Shown: positions 6,628 to 14,915, counted from the first letter of the stretch. The stretch is 16,308 nt of DNA from Bacteroidota bacterium (GCA_018969455.1 JAGWYI010000024.1:1-16308), one strand, 5' to 3'. Numbers and translations: made by a program. Notes: generated by a model from the letters alone, not told the origin.

Positions 6628-8160
6628 GGATTGGGCGCGGGCAATGGCCAAATTGCCAATCCGTACGCCCGAGACTTTACCGGCATCACAATCCATGGGG
6701 TAATGGATGCCGCCATATACCCGCGAAATAGACGCTTCTGATGCTTTTGACTCCAAATCGTTTTTAGCAGACGGGAAAATATGGCTTAAAATGGTCGCTC
6801 CTGCCCAGGAAAAAGTTGAGTGTCCAGACGTATAAGCCGGAAAATTGGGCAAACCAGTGAGTGTTTTAATCTTTGGATCCATTTGGGTCGGGCGAGGCAC
6901 CATGTAAAAATACTTGATATCCCAACAAGTTATACCGGCATCCATCATCGACATGCCCAAAAGGGCAAATGTGCGGGCAGCACGAACTTCGCTCTGCTGC
7001 GCCTTGTACACCAATTCGGCGGTAAAGTAATTCCAGTGCCCGGGTGGAGTATAGGTTCCGGTACCATCTGCCCAAAAATGAACAATGCGCATCTTGTCGC
7101 GGTCGTTCGGGTCTGATTCTTTCCGAACCGACTCCAATTGGGCCTGAAATTCGGCAGAATTGGTGGAAGGGGGCGCTGGCGGACGAATGGCTGCGATATC
7201 TGCTGCTGGGAACAAGAATGGCTTCACTTGGCCAAATAAAGGCAACATGGGTGGGCGACTGGGTACATCCTGACTCAACCAGGGCGTTTCGCCACGTGTT
7301 ACGGCCGACTGACGCAGACTGTCCCAGATGGCCTGCGTGCCGATGGCGTTTTTCATTTTATCCGTTTTCGCACGATTCAATACCTTTTGTCCGATGGCCT
7401 TTCCCAATGCCAGGCCTGCACTGATGTCGGAATCGGTTGCTGCTCCTGCCCACTTTTTATATTGTGCAGCTTCCGCTACTTTTTCATTGATTAAGCTCGT
7501 ATCGGCAGGGAAAAGCGCCCGAAGCATCACATAGGCAGCACCGGCTGCTACGGCATCTTCGCACGGATAACCCGGCAAATTGTTTTTGGGTACCAGCGGA
7601 ACGATGCTTGGGTCGGTATTGTAGGTGCTATTCCTTTGGTATTTGTTTTTATAATACCAGGCGGCTACCAATGCATCGTATTGTGCTACAGCAGCATACG
7701 CATAAGCGCGTGCGGCATAAGGCGGATTTGCGAAAGGAAACTGCGGATAATTGAAGGGATTGTTGGCATCCGGAATAGGGTAGGTATTATCGTCTTTTGG
7801 CGCTGGCGCCAGGTTGTGTTTGGCAACCAATTCACGCAAAATTTCATTCCACCGAAGTATGCTGCCTGCGCTCCAGTAGCTAATTGCTTTCTTTTGGGTG
7901 GCATTGGCTCCTGCTGCTGCTTGCTTGGTTGCGGCAACTTCTGCAAGATATGCTGGGTCGGTCGCAGCTGTCGGGGCTGCAAGCGCTACCTCATCGGCGG
8001 TAACCAGCACAACGGTTTTCCAGGAGCCCGCATTAACATCCTGATTGGATGGGGTAAGCTGAGCCAAATCGCTTAAGTTTTCCTGAATGTCTTTGTTGCA
8101 ACTCCCAAAAGCGATAAGCGTCAAAACGGCAATAAAAATCGTGACTAAGTGCTTTTTCAT
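6613..8160 (-). CDS. PAP2 / vanadium-dependent haloperoxidase-type lipoprotein
   Basis: This 515-residue protein has a lipoprotein signal peptide (lipobox FGSC, Cys at about residue 21). The C-terminal catalytic domain carries all the signature residues of the PAP2/vanadium-haloperoxidase superfamily: K416-x6-R423-P (K then YFYMVPRP), S445-G446-H447 (AYTSGHS) and R480 with H486 (SRVYGGIHYPMDCDAG). In this fold these residues bind phosphate or vanadate, and the histidines do the catalysis. The long, mostly helical N-terminal region (about 100-400) is typical of the bacterial 'vanadium-dependent haloperoxidase/phosphoesterase' group. Whether it is an acid phosphatase or oxidises halides cannot be told from sequence alone. 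It should face the periplasm or cell surface. It starts 6 bp after a beta-barrel gene, so the two are almost certainly co-transcribed. Confidence 0.9.
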   Translation of the reverse strand: MKKHLVTIFIAVLTLIAFGSCNKDIQENLSDLAQLTPSNQDVNAGSWKTVVLVTADEVALAAPTAATDPAYLAEVAATKQAAAGANATQKKAISYWSAGSILRWNEILRELVAKHNLAPAPKDDNTYPIPDANNPFNYPQFPFANPPYAARAYAYAAVAQYDALVAAWYYKNKYQRNSTYNTDPSIVPLVPKNNLPGYPCEDAVAAGAAYVMLRALFPADTSLINEKVAEAAQYKKWAGAATDSDISAGLALGKAIGQKVLNRAKTDKMKNAIGTQAIWDSLRQSAVTRGETPWLSQDVPSRPPMLPLFGQVKPFLFPAADIAAIRPPAPPSTNSAEFQAQLESVRKESDPNDRDKMRIVHFWADGTGTYTPPGHWNYFTAELVYKAQQSEVRAARTFALLGMSMMDAGITCWDIKYFYMVPRPTQMDPKIKTLTGLPNFPAYTSGHSTFSWAGATILSHIFPSAKNDLESKASEASISRVYGGIHYPMDCDAGKVSGVRIGNLAIARAQSDGAE

Positions 8161-8166
8161 GGTATC

Positions 8167-9081
8167 TTATTGTTTTTTTGGGTTAAAATTGAAAAATTTG
8201 GTCACACCCAGTGACCAGGAAAAGGATTTGCCCACATTGCGGCCTTGTACCACTTGCATTGCAGTTCCCAACAATTGCAAATCGTCAAGGAAAGGGAAGC
8301 GGTAAAATGCGGTTACACCAACCCGTGTGGCATCCATGTTATTGGACAAAAACGGCATGTCCTGACGGCGAATATCAAACCCGCCCAGCGTGGCATCGTG
8401 TTGGGCCAGGAATTCGGCGCCCCATCGGAAACTATAATACCCGCCTCTGAAGGCAAACTGGGCAGCATCGGGCATGGCAACCTCGCTGGAATAGATTTGG
8501 TGGGTGGTATAATAGGAAGTTCGATCGATGCTTACATTAGACCGGCCTATATACGCTGCACTCAATAAAAAGGTCAAATGTTTGGCGCCCGCAAAATGCA
8601 AAATACCCCTGCCCCAAAGCGTTTTGCTGTGTAAACCAATGGATAAGGGCAGATAATCTGCTACGTAATTGGTGCTCGGGATGGACCCCCCTGCAACCAC
8701 CTGACCAGAAAGTTTTCCACCTAAAACGTTGGTTTCAAACGCTTTGTACTTGATGCCCAGGGTGAAATCCTGAAATCCACGCTGGCCTGTGAGGGTGCCG
8801 CTGCTGGCATTGGTCCATACAAACGGCAACATGGCAATGACGTTGAGCCGGTTAAAAACCCCGTAATTGGCCATAACAACCGCATTTTGGGTAGTTAAGG
8901 TGCCAATATTGCCATTGGTACGCAATAAGGAGCCTTCCCAATAGTGATCCCAAGCATCATGGTTGTATAGGACGCCTGCACAGAGGTATCTTTTGTCCAT
9001 AAAAATGCCATCTGACAGGGATTGAGCGTTCGCATAAAGGGAACAACCCAAAAACAGGAAAAAGAGTAGTTTTTTTCTCAT
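8167..9081 (-). CDS. Outer-membrane beta-barrel protein (transporter-like), family not certain
   Basis: From the ATG at 9081 the protein has 304 residues. A clear signal peptide covers about residues 1-20 (MRKKLLFFLFLGCSLYANAQ). After it come alternating short amphipathic strands rich in aromatic residues and glycine, ending in FSWSLGVTKFFNF, which resembles an outer-membrane-inserted C-terminal strand. Features such as LTTQNAVVMANYGVFNRLNVIAMLPFVW and FQDFTLGIKYKAF resemble the 'phenol degradation meta-pathway / transporter' type of single-chain barrel, which is often poorly characterised. It may be a channel for the substrate or product of the PAP2-like enzyme encoded 6 bp downstream. An upstream in-frame ATG at 9126 would put 15 residues before the signal peptide and is less likely. 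The pair is preceded by a phased direct-repeat array. Confidence 0.8.
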   Translation of the reverse strand: MRKKLLFFLFLGCSLYANAQSLSDGIFMDKRYLCAGVLYNHDAWDHYWEGSLLRTNGNIGTLTTQNAVVMANYGVFNRLNVIAMLPFVWTNASSGTLTGQRGFQDFTLGIKYKAFETNVLGGKLSGQVVAGGSIPSTNYVADYLPLSIGLHSKTLWGRGILHFAGAKHLTFLLSAAYIGRSNVSIDRTSYYTTHQIYSSEVAMPDAAQFAFRGGYYSFRWGAEFLAQHDATLGGFDIRRQDMPFLSNNMDATRVGVTAFYRFPFLDDLQLLGTAMQVVQGRNVGKSFSWSLGVTKFFNFNPKKQ

Positions 9082-9117
9082 TTGAATAAATGTGAGTATT
9101 TGGAATAAAAACGGATG

Positions 9118-9125
9118 CAAATTCA
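9118..9125 (-). promoter_or_regulatory. Possible -7 element of the barrel/PAP2 operon
   Basis: On the minus strand TGAATTTG matches the Bacteroidota -7 motif TAnnTTTG at five of six defined positions. With a 20-nt spacer the -33 position falls at 9146-9149. That spot has no TTTG but is exactly where the phased repeat array begins. This would suit a promoter that depends on an activator. The call is weak by sequence alone. Confidence 0.3.
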
Positions 9126-9145
9126 AGGTATTTGAACGGATATTA

Positions 9146-9189
9146 ACTTAGAATAGACTTAGGTTTTCCTTAGAAATTACTTAAAACAA
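9146..9189. promoter_or_regulatory. Four 11-bp-phased direct repeats, probable response-regulator binding array
   Basis: Half-sites ACTTAG, ACTTAG, CCTTAG and ACTTAA start at 9146, 9157, 9168 and 9179, a strict 11-bp period over 44 bp. The next 11-bp units on either side do not match. Head-to-tail repeats with one-helical-turn spacing are the characteristic operator of OmpR/PhoB-family regulators. Such a regulator is encoded just beyond, divergently. The array begins 65 bp upstream of the barrel ATG and lies 279 bp from the regulator ATG, so the barrel/PAP2 operon is the more likely target. Confidence 0.65.
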
Positions 9190-9467
9190 GGGCTTGACGA
9201 ACAAATGAACCGCCATTAATTCCTCCCTGCTCTATAGCCTGGTATTGCGGACCCAGTTTATTTTTCATTTAGAACCGCCTGAGAGGCAGTATTCATTGTT
9301 ATGTTATGTGTTAATTTTCAGTAATTTAGGTATGGGGGCATGTGAAAAGCGCAGTAAGCGAAGTACAATAACCCGCCGAAATACAAGAGAAGGTTAAAAA
9401 AAAGCAATAATTTGATTTATTTTGCCCTTGCTCCTGTTTTCCAATTGTTTGCTCTCTACAATTGCGT
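9190..9467. other. Intergenic region upstream of the response regulator gene
   Basis: About 280 bp without a plausible gene. It is AT-rich near the regulator. TATTTTG near 9417-9423 approaches the Bacteroidota -7 motif but is one base short, and I find no matching -33 box. I saw no further ACTTAG half-sites and no strong hairpin. Confidence 0.4.
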
Positions 9468-10148
9468 ATGCGTATTTTGGTCATTGAAGATGAAATGAAA
9501 ACCCTGCAATCCGTTCGTCAAGGACTGGAAGAGCAAGGCTGGCTTGTGGATGTTGCATACGACGGAGAAACCGGGTTGCGACTTGCCCGGCAAAACGTTT
9601 ATGATGTGATTTCTTCCGACATCATCGTTCCGGGCATTAATGGATTGGAATTTTGCCGACAATTGCGCAAAAGTGGCATCTATACCCCCGTATTATTGCT
9701 TTCGGCGCTGGGTGAGCTGGAAGACAAAGTGCTTGGCCTTGAGGCAGGCGCCGATGATTACCTAACAAAACCTTTCGAATTCAGGGAGTATTTGGCCCGA
9801 ATCAAAGCCCTTGAACGTCGTAAAACAGCAGGTTTCCAGCAAAATGACCAAATTTTGCGTTTTAATACCCTTGAATTGGATCTGAACGCCAAATTGGTAC
9901 GCAGAGCCGGGAAACCCATCAACCTCACTCCTCGAGAAATGGCCCTTCTGGAGTACCTCATGCGGCATCCCGGAAAGGTACTTTCCAAAATAGAAATAGC
10001 AGAAAAGGTGTGGGATCTTGATTTTGATACAGGTACCAATCTCATTGAAGTGTATGTCAATTATTTGCGCAATAAGATTGACAAAGGATTTGATCAAAAA
10101 CTGATTCATACCCAATTTGGTCAGGGCTATGTGTTGCGAGAGGAGTAA
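9468..10148 (+). CDS. OmpR/PhoB-family DNA-binding response regulator
   Basis: This 226-residue protein has a receiver domain at about residues 1-118: acidic pocket E7-D8, phospho-acceptor D51 (in SSDIIVPG), switch S79 and conserved K101 (LTKPF). A winged-helix DNA-binding domain follows from about residue 130 to the end. It includes LTPREMALLEYLMRHPGKVL, NLIEVYVNYLRNKID as the recognition-helix region, and a final FGQGYVLRE hairpin. The CusR/CopR-like subgroup looks closest, but that is an impression only. The start at ATG 9468 gives the usual MRILVIEDE; a TTG at 9462 would add two residues. No histidine kinase is found on either side, so the partner is encoded elsewhere. It is divergent from the barrel/PAP2 operon, and a phased repeat array of the kind such proteins bind lies between them. 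Confidence 0.95.
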   Translation: MRILVIEDEMKTLQSVRQGLEEQGWLVDVAYDGETGLRLARQNVYDVISSDIIVPGINGLEFCRQLRKSGIYTPVLLLSALGELEDKVLGLEAGADDYLTKPFEFREYLARIKALERRKTAGFQQNDQILRFNTLELDLNAKLVRRAGKPINLTPREMALLEYLMRHPGKVLSKIEIAEKVWDLDFDTGTNLIEVYVNYLRNKIDKGFDQKLIHTQFGQGYVLREE

Positions 10149-10420
10149 TTACCTACAGCGCCGGCTTGTTACACGCTTGAAACCGACAGGCGCATGTTTA
10201 AAACAGATTCTAGGCATTCATTCTTTACGAAGTATCATCTGCAAATTGGGGAATCCAGGCGCTTGAATCCGACTTGATCGAAGCTCATTTTGCTCATTTT
10301 AGGGAAGTAGTGCTATTTTTATCCTGAAATCAAATTTTCTTTATTTATTTGCGAAGCGAACAGGGTTTTTACAAATCCGGTTTTGGAAAAAGTTTAATTG
10401 GAATTCAAGCGTAAGCCGAA
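10149..10420. other. Intergenic region between response regulator and TonB receptor genes
   Basis: This 272-bp stretch holds no kinase gene or recognisable kinase remnant. The longest reading I noted from an ATG here is under 30 codons and resembles nothing known. I saw no clear terminator or consensus promoter, though the TonB receptor gene must have its promoter here or be read from upstream. Confidence 0.4.
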
Positions 10421-13222
10421 ATGAAGCAATTCTACAAAAATTTGATTCTCAGTTTTTTATTGTTGGTGCTCAACGGATATTCCGCACAAGCACAAAGCAC
10501 TGTGCGCGGTAAAATTACCGATGCCGAAAATGGGGAACCGCTTATTGGTGCAGCCATAGCCCTGGTTGCCGAAGGCGGCGGTACCATATCCGATTATGAA
10601 GGAAACTTCCAAATCAAGGTTCCGGTTTTACCTGCAACCTTGCGAATTGCCTATACGGGTTATGCAACCCAGGAAGTGCAGGTGTCAGATGCCAGCCAGC
10701 GCATCCAAATTAAAATGCAATCCAACGTAATCCTCATTGAAGAAGCAGTCGTGCGCGGCCAGCGTATTGATGAAAAGCAAAAAGCGGCGCCGCTTACCGT
10801 GGAAAACCTCGATGCGATTGCCATCAAACAAACGGCATCGGTGAGTTTTTACAACGGATTGGGTAATTTGAAAGGCGTAGACCTCACCACGGCGTCTTTG
10901 GGTTTTACCATTATCAATACCCGCGGATTTAATTCTACCAGTCCGGTTCGATCTCTCCAGATCATTGATGGTGTAGATAATCAGGCGCCTGGCCTGAATT
11001 TTTCGCTCGGTAATTTTCTGGGCGCCAGCGATTTGGACGTGCAAAAAGTGGATTTGATTGTAGGCGCCAGTTCTGCATTTTACGGTCCCAATGCTTTCAA
11101 CGGGGTAATCAGCATGCGTACCAAAGATCCGTTTGTGCTCAAGGGCCTCAGCGTATCGCTTAAAGGCGGCGAAAGGGACCTGTTGGAAGGCGCCTTCCGG
11201 TATGCCGATGCATTCAAGAACAAGAACGGCCTTGATTTTATGGCGTTTAAACTCAATTTCTTTGCCTTGCGCGCCTATGATTGGGTTGCTGATAATTATG
11301 ATGCCGTTACGGGTACCAGTACGGGAAAACTGTTTACACCCAATCAAAATCCCGGGCGAAACAACGGGGTCAACATCTACGGCGATGAAACTTCCTACGA
11401 TTTTACCTCCCCTGCCGATTTGTATTCCTCTCGAGCCGGATTAAATGTATACCATAGAACCGGTTACAAAGAAGTTGATTTGGTAGATTATAATACCAAA
11501 AATATCAAGTCGAGTGCCTCCTTGCATTTTCGTTTGCGGCCTAGCGAGGAAAATCAGTCGCCTACCCTCACTTTTGCATCCAGCTTCGGAAATGGAACAA
11601 CTGTATATCAAGGAGATAACCGCTTTCGTTTGCGCGATATTTTATTCTTCCAGGAGCGTATAGAACTCAGTAAATTGAATAAATATTTCGTTCGGGCTTA
11701 TGCGACCTTCGAAAATGCCGGAAATTCATATGATCCGTATTTCACGGCCCTGAAAATGCAACAATACGCCAAATCGGATGCGCAATGGGATGCCGATTAT
11801 CGCCGTTGGTGGGGCCTCAATAGCCTGGGAGGCGTTTTCAATAAAATGAAAGCCATGGGGTATGGCCCGGGTAACGACAACCTGGCACTCGAACAGTGGC
11901 AAAAAGACCACCGCGATTTGCTGGCAACTTATCACAGCCAGGCTGCTGCATTTGCCGATTTGCAAAGCATCAATGACAAGGAAACCAAAGATTTTTTTGT
12001 TCCGGGTACCGCCCGTTTCGATTCTTTGTTTAACGCCATTATTTCCAGAAAATCCAATTCCCGCGAAGGTGGAACCAAATTTTACGACAAATCTTCGCTG
12101 TATCACGTACACGGTGAATATCATTTTACCCCCAAATTTATAGATGAAATCATCGTAGGAAGTAATGTGCGCTTTTACCGCCCGGTTTCTGACGGAACCG
12201 TTTTTAAAGATACCAATGGCATTAAAATTCGGAATTCAGAATGGGGCTCCTACCTGGGCGCTGAACAAAAATGGGGCAATTGGAAAGCAAATGCCACCAT
12301 TCGTGTCGATAAAAACCAAAATTTTAATTTTATTTATACCCCTGCCGCCTCACTGGTGTGGAACCCAGGCATCAACAACTACCTCAGGGTTTCTTTCTCC
12401 TCTGCCATCCGCAACCCAACACTGGCCGATCAATACCTCAACCTGAACGTAGGGCGTGCCACGCTGATCGGAAATCTGGACGGGTTTGACAGCCTGATTA
12501 CCCTTGAATCTTTTAATGAATACCGAAACTTGCTCGACCGCAGCAAACTGGTTTATCTTAATCTAAAACCCATACAGCCCGAAAAAGTTAAAACCTTCGA
12601 ATTGGGCTACCGAACAACCTTATTCGATCGCGTTTATATCGATGCCGGGTATTATTACAGCATTTACAACGATTTTATTGGGTATAACATCGGGCTCACA
12701 GCGCAATTCAACAACATCGGGTTGCCCGAAAACATCAAAGTGTGGCGCGTGGCATCAAATGCTACCCAAACTGTTACCACTCAAGGCGTTGCTATCGGTT
12801 TAAATTACTACTTCCAGAAATATTTCATGCTTACCACCAATTATTCCTGGAATCAACTCAATACCAAATCCGATGATCCGATTATTCCGGCTTTCAATAC
12901 CCCGCGCAACAAATTCAACATTGGGCTCTCCGGCCGAGATATCGGATGGAAAATTTTGAAGGGAAATACGTTTTGGGGTTTTAATGTGAATTACAAATGG
13001 ATACAAGGATTTACCTTTGAGGGCTCTCCTCAATTTACCGGCGACATTCCAACTTATGACCTGCTCGATGCCCAAGTAAACTGTCTGGTTCCCAAATGGA
13101 ATATGACCTTTAAATTGGGGGCATCTAATTTGTTGAACAACATGCAGTTCCAAACCTATGGCGGACCCAGAATCGGGCGAATGGCCTATATTTCTTTTGT
13201 GTACGACTTTGCTAAAAAATAA
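10421..13222 (+). CDS. TonB-dependent outer-membrane receptor with carboxypeptidase-regulatory-like domain
   Basis: This 933-residue protein has a signal peptide at about residues 1-25 (ending YSAQAQ). A carboxypeptidase D regulatory-like beta-sandwich spans about 26-100 (VRGKITDAENGEPLIGAAI ... IAYTGYATQEV). A TonB-box-like IEEAVVRG lies at about 106-113, and the plug at about 120-237 (NTRGFNSTSPVRSLQIIDGV, DLIVGASSAFYGPNAFNGVI). A long 22-strand-type barrel follows, ending in MAYISFVYDFAKK. The family uses TonB/proton-motive force to import large nutrients, siderophores, cobalamin or oligomers. No SusD partner is present, so it is not a typical glycan-utilisation pair. An insertion of about 110 residues (about 446-553), rich in Trp, Tyr and charged residues, probably forms a large extracellular loop. 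A secreted T9SS protein starts 56 bp downstream with no terminator between, suggesting an operon. Confidence 0.93.
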   Translation: MKQFYKNLILSFLLLVLNGYSAQAQSTVRGKITDAENGEPLIGAAIALVAEGGGTISDYEGNFQIKVPVLPATLRIAYTGYATQEVQVSDASQRIQIKMQSNVILIEEAVVRGQRIDEKQKAAPLTVENLDAIAIKQTASVSFYNGLGNLKGVDLTTASLGFTIINTRGFNSTSPVRSLQIIDGVDNQAPGLNFSLGNFLGASDLDVQKVDLIVGASSAFYGPNAFNGVISMRTKDPFVLKGLSVSLKGGERDLLEGAFRYADAFKNKNGLDFMAFKLNFFALRAYDWVADNYDAVTGTSTGKLFTPNQNPGRNNGVNIYGDETSYDFTSPADLYSSRAGLNVYHRTGYKEVDLVDYNTKNIKSSASLHFRLRPSEENQSPTLTFASSFGNGTTVYQGDNRFRLRDILFFQERIELSKLNKYFVRAYATFENAGNSYDPYFTALKMQQYAKSDAQWDADYRRWWGLNSLGGVFNKMKAMGYGPGNDNLALEQWQKDHRDLLATYHSQAAAFADLQSINDKETKDFFVPGTARFDSLFNAIISRKSNSREGGTKFYDKSSLYHVHGEYHFTPKFIDEIIVGSNVRFYRPVSDGTVFKDTNGIKIRNSEWGSYLGAEQKWGNWKANATIRVDKNQNFNFIYTPAASLVWNPGINNYLRVSFSSAIRNPTLADQYLNLNVGRATLIGNLDGFDSLITLESFNEYRNLLDRSKLVYLNLKPIQPEKVKTFELGYRTTLFDRVYIDAGYYYSIYNDFIGYNIGLTAQFNNIGLPENIKVWRVASNATQTVTTQGVAIGLNYYFQKYFMLTTNYSWNQLNTKSDDPIIPAFNTPRNKFNIGLSGRDIGWKILKGNTFWGFNVNYKWIQGFTFEGSPQFTGDIPTYDLLDAQVNCLVPKWNMTFKLGASNLLNNMQFQTYGGPRIGRMAYISFVYDFAKK

Positions 13223-13278
13223 AACCCGGGAAAACCTGCAACATTAAAAACCTGTTTATCACAAAATTTTTAACTCAC

Positions 13279-14826
13279 ATGAAAAAATTGACACTCCTGC
13301 TCCTTTTGTGCGCTTTTGTTGGCCAAATTCAAGCACAGCGCTACATCTCGGAGGTCTTTAGTTCCGCAACAAAAACAACAAATGTTCCTTACGGCACCAA
13401 TTTTACTGCCCTCACCCTGGCAGTAACCGGACACACTGCCCGTCAGCCACTGGTGATGAATTTGTACCAGCCTGAAGGCGACGTGGAAACAGCGCGACCC
13501 TTGGTTATTTACCTCCACACCGGTAACTTCCTGCCTTACCCGCAAAATGGTTCTTGTGGCGGTACCATCAACGACGCTGCTGCCGACGAATTTGCAAAAC
13601 GCCTGGCTAGAATGGGATACGTGGTTGCTGTAGCCGACTACCGCACCGGCTGGAATCCAATCGCTTCCGGACCAACCGGCGAACTGACCCGTCGCGCTAC
13701 CCTGATCAACGCTGCTTACCGTGGTGTGCAGGATGTACGCTCTTGCATCCGTTATTTCAAGAAAACCGCAGCATTGGGTGGAAACCCATTCCGCGTAGAT
13801 ACCTCCAAAATTGTAGTTTGGGGGCAAGGTACAGGTGGTTATATCTCTCTGGCTGCCAATTCGCTCGATAAATACTCTGAAATCCTGTTTACCTCTATCC
13901 CGCGCAAATTCCAACTCCCAACGGGATTGCCTGCACCAAATGATTGGCTGCCAATGGTGTTGGAAGCATACAACGGTAACATCTACGGAACCAGCGGCCC
14001 GCATGTATCGGATGCGTTTTACAACCAGGCAACTGGTGGCGCTTACCCGGTTGGCGATACCCTCGCTGTACCCAATCACCCCGGATATACTTCCAATTTC
14101 CAACTGTGCGTACACACCGGCGGCGCATTGGGCGATAGCTTGTGGCTCGAAAAAGGCGATGCGCCAATTATCAGCTACCAGGTGCCTGCCGACCCATTCG
14201 CACCATACGGAACCGACATCCTGATCGTACCTACCACCAATGAGCCTGTTGTAGAAGTTTCCGGCGCCGATGACGTGCAATCTATCGTCGCACGCCTGGG
14301 TAACAATGCCATTTTTAATGGAATTCCCGCCAGCGTAGATCCTTACGGTGCAGTTGCCAACAGCCGCAACGCCGGCCGTAACGGACTGTTCCCATTGCCA
14401 CAAGCACCAACCAACTCTGCTCCTTGGGAATGGACTACTTACTCCAATCCGCCTTCTGGATGTAATACCGACCCGGTTCCTGCACAACTCTACATCGATA
14501 CCATCATCAAATACTATGCACCACGTGCTTGCCTCGCACTCGGTTTGCCTTGCGGATTCGTTGATACCAAGGAAATCAACAGCATCGAAGTAGGTTTGGA
14601 TGTGGCCCCAGTGCCTGCCGCTGAAGCCGTGAATTTCAAAGCCCAAGAACCCATCAAATCAATCCTGGTTTTTGACATCAACGGCCGTATTGTTCGTACT
14701 TTCAACGAAATTAATGCCAATAACTTCAGCATCCAACGAAATGGACTTGCCAATGGCATGTACTTCGCTCAGGTTCTGTTCGATAAAGGTTTCGTGAAAC
14801 GCAAATTGGTATTCGCCAATAATTAA
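13279..14826 (+). CDS. Secreted alpha/beta-hydrolase-like protein with T9SS C-terminal sorting domain
   Basis: This 515-residue protein has a signal peptide at about residues 1-20 (ending QIQAQ), an alpha/beta-hydrolase fold at about 45-420, and a type-A T9SS sorting domain at about 436-515 (EVGLDVAPVPAAEAVNF ... NGMYFAQVLFDKGFVKRKLV). Hydrolase-like signs are LVIYLHTGNF (oxyanion strand), VVAVADYRTGW, DVRSCIRYF and the nucleophile-elbow region VVWGQGTGGYISLA. At the elbow, G182-Q-G184-T-G186 has glycine where the family has serine. After His279 there is no histidine in the rest of the protein, so the catalytic His also appears absent. It may be a non-catalytic binding protein or use other chemistry. 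The T9SS domain predicts secretion to the surface or medium. Arg codons are almost all CGC/CGT (18 of 21, none CGG), unlike neighbouring genes, which suggests high expression. It follows the TonB receptor by 56 bp. Confidence 0.85.
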   Translation: MKKLTLLLLLCAFVGQIQAQRYISEVFSSATKTTNVPYGTNFTALTLAVTGHTARQPLVMNLYQPEGDVETARPLVIYLHTGNFLPYPQNGSCGGTINDAAADEFAKRLARMGYVVAVADYRTGWNPIASGPTGELTRRATLINAAYRGVQDVRSCIRYFKKTAALGGNPFRVDTSKIVVWGQGTGGYISLAANSLDKYSEILFTSIPRKFQLPTGLPAPNDWLPMVLEAYNGNIYGTSGPHVSDAFYNQATGGAYPVGDTLAVPNHPGYTSNFQLCVHTGGALGDSLWLEKGDAPIISYQVPADPFAPYGTDILIVPTTNEPVVEVSGADDVQSIVARLGNNAIFNGIPASVDPYGAVANSRNAGRNGLFPLPQAPTNSAPWEWTTYSNPPSGCNTDPVPAQLYIDTIIKYYAPRACLALGLPCGFVDTKEINSIEVGLDVAPVPAAEAVNFKAQEPIKSILVFDINGRIVRTFNEINANNFSIQRNGLANGMYFAQVLFDKGFVKRKLVFANN

Positions 14827-14915
14827 TGGAGTAATACAGGCGCTCCAGCACTGACAGATCACTGATAAGGGCCCTTCAAAATTTTATATTTTCTGGTGCT
14901 CTTTTATGCAATGAC

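Noticed and set aside
13270..14646. 458-codon minus-strand reading opposite the T9SS gene
   Set aside because: It results from the strong codon bias of the sense gene, which removes stops on the other strand. It has no signal peptide, domain or upstream promoter.
14868..14877. Palindrome AAGGGCCCTT as an operator or site
   Set aside because: It is short and without loop or neighbouring promoter, and a strong terminator lies just after it.
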